From Bathymodiolus brooksi (lineage: Eukaryota; Mollusca; Bivalvia; Mytilida; Modiolidae): DNA of 64,000 bases. This document shows positions 52,601-64,000 of this stretch, one piece after another; position 1 is the first letter of the stretch; every line of letters starts with the position of its first letter. A program made the position numbers and the translations under genes. The stretch is from positions 25,697,101-25,761,100 of the forward strand of contig OY804578.1 of the NCBI GenBank assembly GCA_963680875.1, read 5' to 3'. The notes below the pieces were generated by a model. That model saw only the letters and a list, made by a program, of their open reading frames with translations. It was not told the DNA's origin and did not search any database.

Positions 52601-55600
52601 CTGTTGTGGTGGATCATAAGATCACAAACGTTAACTTGACTAGTTATCATCTCTATCTCTGTTGTGGTGGATCATAAGACCACGAACGTTAACTTGACTA
52701 GTTATCATCTCTATCTTTGTTGTGGTGGATCATAAGACCACGAACGTTAACTTGACTAGTTATCATCTCTATCTCTGTTGTGGTGGATCATAAGACCACA
52801 AACGTTAACTTGACTAGTTATCATATCTATCTCTGTTGTAGTAGATCATAAGATCACAAACGTTAACTTGACTAGTTATCATCTCTATCTCTGTTGTGGT
52901 GGATCATAAGACCACGAACGTTAACTTGACTAGTTATCATCTCTATCTCTGTTGTGGTGGATCATAAGATCACAAACGTTAACTTGACTAGTTATCATCT
53001 CTATCTCTGTTGTGGTGGATCATAAGAACACAAACGTTAACTTGACTAGTTATCATCTCTATCTCTGTTGTGGTGGATCATAAGATCACAAACGTTAACT
53101 TGACTAGTTATCATCTCTATCTCTGTTGTGGTGGATCATAAGACCACGAACGTTAACTTGACTAGTTATCATCTCTATCTCTGTTGTGGTGGATCATAAG
53201 ATCACAAACGTTAACTTGACTAGTTATCATCTCTATCTCTGTTGTAGTGGATCATAAGACCACGAACGTTAACTTGATTAGTTATCATCTCCATCTCTGT
53301 TGTGGTGGATCATAAGATCACAAACGTTAACTTGACTAGTTATCATCTCTATCTCTGTTGTGGTGGATCATAAGATCACAAACGTTAACTTGACTAGTTA
53401 TCATCTCTATCTCTGTTGTGGTGGATCATAAGATCACAAACGTTAACTTGACTAGTTATCATCTCTATCTCTGTTGTGGTGGATCATAAGAACACAAACG
53501 TTAACTTGACTAGTTATCATATCTATCTCTGTTGTAGTGGATCATAAGATCACAAACGTTAACTTGACTAGTTATCATCTCTATCTCTGTTGTGGTGGAT
53601 CATAAGATCACAAACGTTAACTTGACTAGTTATCATCTCTATCTCTGTTGTGGTGGATCATAAGATCACAAACGTTAACTTGACTAGTTATCATCTCTAT
53701 CTCTGTTGTGGTGGATCATAAGATCACAAACGTTAACTTGACTAGTTATCATCTCTATCTCTGTTGTGGTGGATCATAAGAACACAAACGTTAACTTGAC
53801 TAGTTATCATATCTATCTCTGTTGTAGTGGATCATAAGATCACAAACGTTAACTTGACTAGTTATCATCTCTATCTCTGTTGTGGTGGATCATAAGACCA
53901 CGAACGTTAACTTGACTAGTTATCATCTCTATCTCTGTTGTGGTGGATCATAAGATCACAAACGTTAACTTGACTAGTTATCATCTCTATCTCTGTTGTG
54001 GTGGATCATAAGAACACAAACGTTAACTTGACTAGTTATCATCTCTATCTCTGTTGTGGTGGATCATAAGATCACAAACGTTAACTTGACTAGTTATCAT
54101 CTCTATCTCTGTTGTGGTGGATCATAAGACCACGAACGTTAACTTGACTAGTTATCATCTCTATCTCTGTTGTGGTGGATCATAAGATCACAAACGTTAA
54201 CTTGACTAGTTATCATATCTATCTCTGTTGTGGTGGATCATAAGACCACGAACGTTAACTTGATTAGTTATCATCTCCATCTCTGTTGTGGTGGATCATA
54301 AGATCACGAACGTTAATTTGACTAGTTATCATATCTATCTCTGTTGTGGTGGATCATAAGACCACGAACGTTAACTTGACTAGTTATCATCTCTATCTCT
54401 GTTGTGGTGGATCATAAGATCACAAACGTTAACTTGACTAGTTATCATCTCTATCTCTGTTGTGGTGGATCATAAGACCACAAACGTTAACTTGACTAGT
54501 TATCATCTCTATCTTTGTTGTAGTGGATCATAAGACCACAAACGTTAACTTGACTAGTTATCATCTCTATCTCTGTTGTGGTGGATCATAAGATCACAAA
54601 CGTTAACTTGACTAGTTATCATCTCTATCTGTGTTGTGGTGGATCATAAGACCACAAACGTTAACTTGACTAGTTATCATCTCTATCTCTGTTGTGGTGG
54701 ATCATAAGATCACAAACGTTAACTTGACTAGTTATCATCTCTATCTGTGTTGTAGTGGATCATAAGATCACGAACGTTAACTTGATTAGTTATCATCTCC
54801 ATCTCTGTTGTGGTGGATCATAAGATCACGAACGTTAACTTGATTAGTTATCATCTCCATCTCTGTTGTGGTGGATCATAAGATCACGAACGTTAACTTG
54901 ACTAGTTATCATCTCTAACTTTGTTGTGGTGGATCATAAGCCCACGAACGTTAACTTGATTAGTTATCATCTCTATCTGTGTTGTAGTGGATCATAAGAT
55001 CACGAACGTTAACTTGACTAGTTATCATATCTATCTCTGTTGTGGTGGATCATAAGATCACGAACGTTAACTTGACTAGTTATCATCTCTATCTTTGTTG
55101 TGGTGGATCATAAGACCACAAACGTTAACTTGACTAGTTATCATATCTATCTCTGTTGTGGTGGATCATAAGACCACGAACGTTAACTTGATTAGTTATC
55201 ATCTCCATCTCTGTTGTAGTGGATCATAAGATCACAAACGTTAACTTGACTAGTTATCATCTCTATCTCTGTTGTGGTGAATCATAAGACCACGAACGTT
55301 AACTTGACTAGTTATCATCTCCATCTCTGTTGTAGTGGATCATAAGATCACAAACGTTAACTTGACTAGTTATCATCTCTATCTTTGTTGTGATGGATCA
55401 TAAGATCACAAACGTTAACTTGACTAGTTATCATATCTATCTCTGTTGTGGTGGATCATAAGACCACAAACGTTAACTTGACTAGTTATCATATCTATCT
55501 CTGTTGTGGTGGATCATAAGATCACGAACGTTAACTTGACTAGTTATCATCTCTATCTTTGTTGTGATGGATCATAAGATCACAAACGTTAACTTGACTA

Positions 55601-58600
55601 GTTATCATATCTATCTCTGTTGTGGTGGATCATAAGACCACAAACGTTAACTTGACTAGTTATCATATCTATCTCTGTTGTGGTGGATCATAAGACCACA
55701 AACGTTAACTTGACTAGTTATCATCTCTATCTCTGTTGTGGTGGATCATAAGACCACAAACGTTAACTTGACTAGTTATCATCTCTATCTCTGTTGTGGT
55801 GGATCATAAGATCACGAACGTTAACTTGACTAGTTATCATCTCTATCTCTGTTGTGGTGGATCATAAGATCACAAACGTTAACTTGACTAGTTATCATAT
55901 CTATCTCTGTTGTGGTGGATCATAAGACCACGAACGTTAACTTGACTAGTTATCATCTCTATCTCTGTTGTGGTGGATCATAAGATCACAAACGTTAACT
56001 TGACTAGTTATCATATCTATCTCTGTTGTGGTGGATCATAAGACCACGAACGTTAACTTGACTAGTTATCATCTCTATCTCTGTTGTGGTGGATCATAAG
56101 ACCACGAACGTTAACTTGACTAGTTATCATCTCTATCTCTGTTGTGGTGGATCATAAGACCACGAACGTTAACTTGACTAGTTATCATATCTATCTCTGT
56201 TGTAGTGGATCATAAGATCACAAACGTTAACTTGACTAGTTATCATCTCTATCTCTGTTGTGGTGGATCATAAGACCACGAACGTTAACTTGACTAGTTA
56301 TCATCTCTATCTCTGTTGTGGTGGATCATAAGATCACAAACGTTAACTTGATTAGTTATCATCTCCATCTCTGTTGTGGTGGATCATAAGATCACAAACG
56401 TTAACTTGACTAGTTATCATCTCTATCTCTGTTGTGGTGGATCATAAGACCACGAACGTTAACTTGACTAGTTATCATCTCTATCTTTGTTGTGGTGGAT
56501 CATAAGACCACGAACGTTAACTTGACTAGTTATCATCTCTATCTCTGTTGTGGTGGATCATAAGACCACAAACATTAACTTGACTAGTTATCATATCTAT
56601 CTCTGTTGTAGTGGATCATAAGATCACAAACGTTAACTTGACTAGTTATCATCTCTATCTCTGTTGTGGTGGATCATAAGACCACGAACGTTAACTTGAC
56701 TAGTTATCATCTCTATCTCTGTTGTGGTGGATCATAAGATCACAAACGTTAACTTGACTAGTTATCATCTCTATCTCTGTTGTGGTGGATCATAAGAACA
56801 CAAACGTTAACTTGACTAGTTATCATCTCTATCTCTGTTGTGGTGGATCATAAGATCACAAACGTTAACTTGACTAGTTATCATCTCTATCTCTGTTGTG
56901 GTGGATCATAAGACCACGAACGTTAACTTGACTAGTTATCATCTCTATCTCTGTTGTGGTGGATCATAAGACCACGAACGTTAACTTGACTAGTTATCAT
57001 ATCTATCTCTGTTGTGGTGGATCATAAGACCACGAACGTTAACTTGACTAGTTATCATCTCTATCTCTGTTGTGGTGGATCATAAGATCACAAACGTTAA
57101 CTTGACTAGTTATCATCTCTATCTCTGTTGTAGTGGATCATAAGACCACGAACGTTAACTTGATTAGTTATCATCTCCATCTCTGTTGTGGTGGATCATA
57201 AGATCACAAACGTTAACTTGACTAGTTATCATCTCTATCTCTGTTGTGGTGGATCATAAGATCACAAACGTTAACTTGACTAGTTATCATCTCTATCTCT
57301 GTTGTGGTGGATCATAAGATCACAAACGTTAACTTGACTAGTTATCATCTCTATCTCTGTTGTGGTGGATCATAAGAACACAAACGTTAACTTGACTAGT
57401 TATCATATCTATCTCTGTTGTAGTGGATCATAAGATCACAAACGTTAACTTGACTAGTTATCATCTCTATCTCTGTTGTGGTGGATCATAAGATCACAAA
57501 CGTTAACTTGACTAGTTATCATCTCTATCTCTGTTGTGGTGGATCATAAGATCACAAACGTTAACTTGACTAGTTATCATCTCTATCTCTGTTGTGGTGG
57601 ATCATAAGATCACAAATGTTAACTTGACTAGTTATCATCTCTATCTCTGTTGTGGTGGATCATAAGAACACAAACGTTAACTTGACTAGTTATCATATCT
57701 ATCTCTGTTGTAGTGGATCATAAGATCACAAACGTTAACTTGACTTGTTATCATCTCTATCTCTGTTGTGGTGGATCATAAGATCACGAACGTTAACTTG
57801 ACTAGTTATCATCTCTATCTCTGTTGTGGTGGATCATAAGATCACAAACGTTAACTTGACTAGTTATCATCTCTATCTCTGTTGTGGTGGATCATAAGAA
57901 CACAAACGTTAACTTGACTAGTTATCATCTCTATCTCTGTTGTGGTGGATCATAAGACCACGAACGTTAACTTGACTAGTTATCATCTCTATCTCTGTTG
58001 TGGTGGATCATAAGATCACAAACGTTAACTTGACTAGTTATCATATCTATCTCTGTTGTGGTGGATCATAAGACCACGAACGTTAACTTGATTAGTTATC
58101 ATCTCCATCTCTGTTGTGGTGGATCATAAGATCACGAACGTTAACTTGACTAGTTATCATATCTATCTCTGTTGTGGTGGATCATAAGACCACGACCGTT
58201 AACTTGACTAGTTATCATCTCTATCTCTGTTGTGGTGGATCATAAGATCACAAACGTTAACTTGACTAGTTATCATCTCTATCTCTGTTGTGGTGGATCA
58301 TAAGACCACAAACGTTAACTTGACTAGTTATCATCTCTATCTTTGTTGTAGTGGATCATAAGATCACAAACGTTAACTTGACTAGTTATCATCTCTATCT
58401 CTGTTGTGGTGGATCATAAGATCACAAACGTTAACTTGACTAGTTATCATCTCTATCTCTGTTGTGGTGGATCATAAGACCACAAACGTTAACTTGACTA
58501 GTTATCATCTCTATCTCTGTTGTGGTGGATCATAAGATCACAAACGTTAACTTGACTAGTTATCATCTCTATCTGTGTTGTGGTGGATCATAAGACCACA

Positions 58601-61600
58601 AACGTTAACTTGACTAGTTATCATCTCTATCTCTGTTGTGGTGGATCATAAGATCACAAACGTTAACTTGACTAGTTATCATCTCTATCTGTGTTGTAGT
58701 GGATCATAAGATCACGAACGTTAACTTGATTAGTTATCATCTCCATCTCTGTTGTGGTGGATCATAAGATCACGAACGTTAACTTGATTAGTTATCATCT
58801 CCATCTCTGTTGTGGTGGATCATAAGATCACGAACGTTAACTTGACTAGTTATCATCTCTATCTTTGTTGTGGTGGATCATAAGACCACGAACGTTAACT
58901 TGATTAGTTATCATCTCTATCTGTGTTGTAGTGGATCATAAGATCACGAACGTTAACTTGACTAGTTATCATATCTATCTCTGTTGTGGTGGATCATAAG
59001 ATCACGAACGTTAACTTGACTAGTTATCATCTCTATCTTTGTTGTGGTGGATCATAAGACCACAAACGTTAACTTGACTAGTTATCATATCTATCTCTGT
59101 TGTGGTGGATCATAAGACCACGAACGTTAACTTGATTAGTTATCATCTCCATCTCTGTTGTGGTGGATCATAAGATCACGAACGTTAACTTGACTAGTTA
59201 TCATATCTATCTCTGTTGTGGTGGATCATAAGACCACGAACGTTAACTTGACTAGTTATCATCTCTATCTCTGTTGTGGTGGATCATAAGATCACAAACG
59301 TTAACTTGACTAGTTATCATATCTATCTCTGTTGTGGTGGATCATAAGACCACAAACGTTAACTTGACTAGTTATCATATCTATCTCTGTTGTGGTGGAT
59401 CATAAGACCACGAACGTTAACTTGACTAGTTATCATCTCTATCTCTGTTGTGGTGGATCATAAGATCACAAACGTTAACTTGACTAGTTATCATATCTAT
59501 CTCTGTTGTGGTGGATCATAAGACCACAAACGTTAACTTGACTAGTTATCATATCTATCTCTGTTGTAGTGGATCATAAGACCACAAACGTTAACTTGAC
59601 TAGTTATCATCTCTATCTCTGTTGTGGTGGATCATAAGACCACGAACGTTAACTTGACTAGTTATCATCTCTATCTCTGTTGTGGTGGATCATAAGAACA
59701 CAAACGTTAACTTGACTAGTTATCATCTCTATCTCTGTTGTGGTGGATCATAAGATCACGAACGTTAACTTGACTAGTTATCATCTCTATCTCTGTTGTG
59801 GTGGATCATAAGATCACAAACGTTAACTTGACTAGTTATCATATCTATCTCTGTTGTGGTGGATCATAAGACCACAAACGTTAACTTGACTAGTTATCAT
59901 CTCCATCTCTGTTGTGGTGGATCATAAGATCACAAACGTTAACTTGACTAGTTATCATATCTATCTCTGTTGTGGTGGATCATAAGATCACAAACGTTAA
60001 CTTGATTAGTTATCATCTCCATCTCTGTTGTGGTGGATCATAAGATCACGAACGTTAACTTGACTAGTTATCATATCTATCTCTGTTGTGGTGGATCATA
60101 AGATCACAAACGTTAACTTGACTAGTTATCATCTCTATCTCTGTTGTGGTGGATCATAAGATCACGAACGTTAACTTGACTAGTTATCATATCTATCTCT
60201 GTTGTGGTGGATCATAAGATCACAAACGTTAACTTGACTAGTTATCATCTCTATCTCTGTTGTGGTGGATCATAAGATCACGAACGTTAACTTGACTAGT
60301 TATCATCTCTATCTCTGTTGTGGTGGATCATAAGACCACAAACGTTAACTTGACTAGTTATCATCTCTATCTCTGTTGTGGTGGATCATAAGATCACAAA
60401 CGTTAACTTGACTAGTTATCATCTCTATCTCTGTTGTGGTGGATCATAAGATCACAAACGTTAACTTGACTAGTTATCATCTCTATCTCTGTTGTGGTGG
60501 ATCATAAGACCACAAACGTTAACTTGACTAGTTATCATATCTATCTCTGTTGTGGTGGATCATAAGACCACAAACGTTAACTTGACTAGTTATCATATCT
60601 ATCTCTGTTGTGGTGGATCATAAGATCACAAACGTTAACTTGACTAGTTATCATCTCCATCTCTGTTGTGGTGGATCATAAGATCACAAACGTTAACTTG
60701 ACTAGTTATCATATCTATCTTTGTTGTAGTGGATCATAAGACCACGAACGTTAACTTGACTAGTTATCATCTCTATCTCTGTTGTGGTGGATCATAAGAT
60801 CACAAACGTTAACTTGACTAGTTATCATATCTATCTCTGGTGTGGTGGATCATAAGACCACGAACGTTAACTTGACTAGTTATCATCTCTATCTCTGTTG
60901 TGGTGGATCATAAGATCACGAACGTTAACTTGACTAGTTATCATATCTATCTCTGTTGTGGTGGATCATAAGATCACAAACGTTAACTTGATTAGTTATC
61001 ATCTCCATCTCTGTTGTGGTGGATCATAAGATCACGAACGTTAACTTGACTAGTTATCATATCTATCTCTGTTGTGGTGGATCATAAGACCACGAACGTT
61101 AACTTGACTAGTTATCATATCTATCTCTGTTGTGGTGGATCATAAGACCACAAACGTTAACTTGACTAGTTATCATCTCTATCTCTGTTGTGGTGGATCA
61201 TAAGATCACAAACGTTAACTTGACTAGTTATCATCTCTATCTCTGTTGTGGTGGATCATAAGAACACAAACGTTAACTTGACTAGTTATCATATCTATCT
61301 CTGTTGTAGTGGATCATAAGATCACAAACGTTAACTTGACTAGTTATCATCTCTATCTCTGTTGTGGTGGATCATAAGATCACAAACGTTAACTTGACTA
61401 GTTATCATCTCTATCTCTGTTGTGGTGGATCATAAGATCACAAACGTTAACTTGACTAGTTATCATCTCTATCTCTGTTGTGGTGGATCATAAGATCACA
61501 AATGTTAACTTGACTAGTTATCATCTCTATCTCTGTTGTGGTGGATCATAAGAACACAAACGTTAACTTGACTAGTTATCATATCTATCTCTGTTGTAGT

Positions 61601-61860
61601 GGATCATAAGATCACAAACGTTAACTTGACTAGTTATCATCTCTATCTCTGTTGTGGTGGATCATAAGATCACGAACGTTAACTTGACTAGTTATCATCT
61701 CTATCTCTGTTGTGGTGGATCATAAGATCACAAACGTTAACTTGACTAGTTATCATCTCTATCTCTGTTGTGGTGGATCATAAGAACACAAACGTTAACT
61801 TGACTAGTTATCATCTCTATCTCTGTTGTGGTGGATCATAAGATCACAAACGTTAACTTG
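43691..61860. repeat. Superrepeat copy 2, about 313 units (18.2 kb)
   Basis: It repeats copy 1 at an offset of 17,806 bp (307 units) from its start, 17,690 bp (305 units) after about 47.4 kb, and 18,154 bp (313 units) after about 55.2 kb. The steps mean two units are missing near 47.4 kb (the counterpart of 29.6-29.7 kb) and eight extra units lie near 54.7-55.2 kb. Partner markers are CGGTAAC at 44973 and 48163, TTAGAACAC at 50181, GTTAGC at 51425, ATGTCTG at 51727, TGACTTG at 57741 and ACCGTT at 58195. Between indels the copies differ only by scattered bases. Confidence 0.75.
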
Positions 61861-64000
61861 ACTAGTTATCATCTCTATCTCTGTTGTGGTGGATCATAAG
61901 ACCACGAACGTTAACTTGACTAGTTATCATCTCTATCTCTGTTGTGGTGGATCATAAGATCACAAACGTTAACTTGACTAGTTATCATATCTATCTCTGT
62001 TGTGGTGGATCATAAGACCACGAACGTTAACTTGATTAGTTATCATCTCCATCTCTGTTGTGGTGGATCATAAGATCACGAACGTTAACTTGACTAGTTA
62101 TCATATCTATCTCTGTTGTGGTGGATCATAAGACCACGACCGTTAACTTGACTAGTTATCATCTCTATCTCTGTTGTGGTGGATCATAAGATCACAAACG
62201 TTAACTTGACTAGTTATCATCTCTATCTCTGTTGTGGTGGATCATAAGACCACAAACGTTAACTTGACTAGTTATCATCTCTATCTTTGTTGTAGTGGAT
62301 CATAAGATCACAAACGTTAACTTGACTAGTTATCATCTCTATCTCTGTTGTGGTGGATCATAAGATCACAAACGTTAACTTGACTAGTTATCATCTCTAT
62401 CTCTGTTGTGGTGGATCATAAGACCACAAACGTTAACTTGACTAGTTATCATCTCTATCTCTGTTGTGGTGGATCATAAGATCACAAACGTTAACTTGAC
62501 TAGTTATCATCTCTATCTGTGTTGTGGTGGATCATAAGACCACAAACGTTAACTTGACTAGTTATCATCTCTATCTCTGTTGTGGTGGATCATAAGATCA
62601 CAAACGTTAACTTGACTAGTTATCATCTCTATCTGTGTTGTAGTGGATCATAAGATCACGAACGTTAACTTGATTAGTTATCATCTCCATCTCTGTTGTG
62701 GTGGATCATAAGATCACGAACGTTAACTTGATTAGTTATCATCTCCATCTCTGTTGTGGTGGATCATAAGATCACGAACGTTAACTTGACTAGTTATCAT
62801 CTCTATCTTTGTTGTGGTGGATCATAAGACCACGAACGTTAACTTGATTAGTTATCATCTCTATCTGTGTTGTAGTGGATCATAAGATCACGAACGTTAA
62901 CTTGACTAGTTATCATATCTATCTCTGTTGTGGTGGATCATAAGATCACGAACGTTAACTTGACTAGTTATCATCTCTATCTTTGTTGTGGTGGATCATA
63001 AGACCACAAACGTTAACTTGACTAGTTATCATATCTATCTCTGTTGTGGTGGATCATAAGACCACGAACGTTAACTTGATTAGTTATCATCTCCATCTCT
63101 GTTGTGGTGGATCATAAGATCACGAACGTTAACTTGACTAGTTATCATATCTATCTCTGTTGTGGTGGATCATAAGACCACGAACGTTAACTTGACTAGT
63201 TATCATCTCTATCTCTGTTGTGGTGGATCATAAGATCACAAACGTTAACTTGACTAGTTATCATATCTATCTCTGTTGTGGTGGATCATAAGACCACAAA
63301 CGTTAACTTGACTAGTTATCATATCTATCTCTGTTGTGGTGGATCATAAGACCACGAACGTTAACTTGACTAGTTATCATCTCTATCTCTGTTGTGGTGG
63401 ATCATAAGATCACAAACGTTAACTTGACTAGTTATCATATCTATCTCTGTTGTGGTGGATCATAAGACCACAAACGTTAACTTGACTAGTTATCATATCT
63501 ATCTCTGTTGTAGTGGATCATAAGACCACAAACGTTAACTTGACTAGTTATCATCTCTATCTCTGTTGTGGTGGATCATAAGACCACGAACGTTAACTTG
63601 ACTAGTTATCATCTCTATCTCTGTTGTGGTGGATCATAAGAACACAAACGTTAACTTGACTAGTTATCATCTCTATCTCTGTTGTGGTGGATCATAAGAT
63701 CACGAACGTTAACTTGACTAGTTATCATCTCTATCTCTGTTGTGGTGGATCATAAGATCACAAACGTTAACTTGACTAGTTATCATATCTATCTCTGTTG
63801 TGGTGGATCATAAGACCACAAACGTTAACTTGACTAGTTATCATCTCCATCTCTGTTGTGGTGGATCATAAGATCACAAACGTTAACTTGACTAGTTATC
63901 ATATCTATCTCTGTTGTGGTGGATCATAAGATCACAAACGTTAACTTGATTAGTTATCATCTCCATCTCTGTTGTGGTGGATCATAAGATCACGAACGTT
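61861..64000. repeat. Partial further copy of a 67/68-unit block
   Basis: This stretch does not continue as a third superrepeat copy. It repeats the sequence about 3.9 kb to its left: ACCGTT at 62139 matches 58195 (offset 3,944, 68 units), and AATGTTAAC at 61501 matches 57615 (3,886, 67 units). The same 67-unit displacement is seen between 39461 and 43347. The block is cut by the window edge. Confidence 0.7.

Larger units (their letters stand above)
16422..64000. repeat. 58-bp satellite array, about 820 units, open to the right
   Basis: The unit, numbered from GATCACAAAC, continues GTTAACTTGACTAGTTATCA and ends GGTGGATCATAA. It is about 36% GC. The AACGTT motif ends at 16440 in the first unit and at 64000 in the last, a distance of 47,560 bp, exactly 820 x 58. 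Offsets measured between many internal markers are also exact multiples of 58. All units face the same way. Variation is concentrated at nine positions: 3 (T/C/A), 7 (A/G), 21 (C/T), 32 (C/A), 35 (T/C), 40 (C/T/G), 43 (T/A/G), 47 (G/A) and 48 (G/A). Since 58 is not divisible by three and stops occur throughout, it cannot encode a long protein. Length and homogeneity suggest heterochromatic satellite DNA; a centromeric or other structural role is possible but not shown. Confidence 0.98.

Noticed and set aside
16422..64000. Telomeric repeat or CENP-B-box satellite
   Set aside because: The unit contains neither TTAGGG-like runs nor a match to the CENP-B box pattern. A centromeric role remains possible but has no direct support in the sequence.

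Overview
The window is non-coding eukaryotic DNA dominated by tandem repeats. About 88% of it lies in three unrelated head-to-tail arrays: a 66-bp minisatellite (1-771, probably running off the left edge), a 39-bp minisatellite of about 213 units (5872-14175), and a 58-bp satellite of about 820 units (16422-64000) that runs off the right edge. I found no supportable protein-coding gene, rRNA, functional tRNA or CRISPR array.

The likely source is a mollusc, most probably a bivalve of the mussel type. A tRNA-derived SINE at 14218-14481 has a 3' tail and central segment that I recognise from molluscan SINEs. Three short fragments (about 3595-3700, 4974-5075 and 15225-15420) resemble dispersed repeats common in bivalve genomes. 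These likenesses come from memory; no database search was made.

Layout. (1) 1-771: 66-bp array. (2) 772-5871: AT-rich unique DNA with decayed repeat fragments, a possible MITE (1208-1754) and small inverted repeats. (3) 5872-14175: 39-bp array with internal 1.1-1.3 kb duplications. (4) 14176-16421: unique DNA holding the SINE, flanked by a perfect 11-bp target-site duplication, and a dispersed-repeat remnant that contains one diverged, inverted copy of the 66-bp unit of array 1. (5) 16422-64000: 58-bp satellite. Its left ~9 kb shows no long-range order that I could detect. The rest is organised into nested higher-order repeats, including a tandem duplication of a ~307-unit (17.8 kb) block.

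There are no genes working together here. The content is about repeat evolution: a minisatellite apparently amplified from a dispersed element, a SINE next to an array edge, and a satellite whose unit length never changes while nine positions within the unit vary. Copy counts, offsets and alignments were made by eye and should be confirmed with a tandem-repeat finder and a self dot plot.
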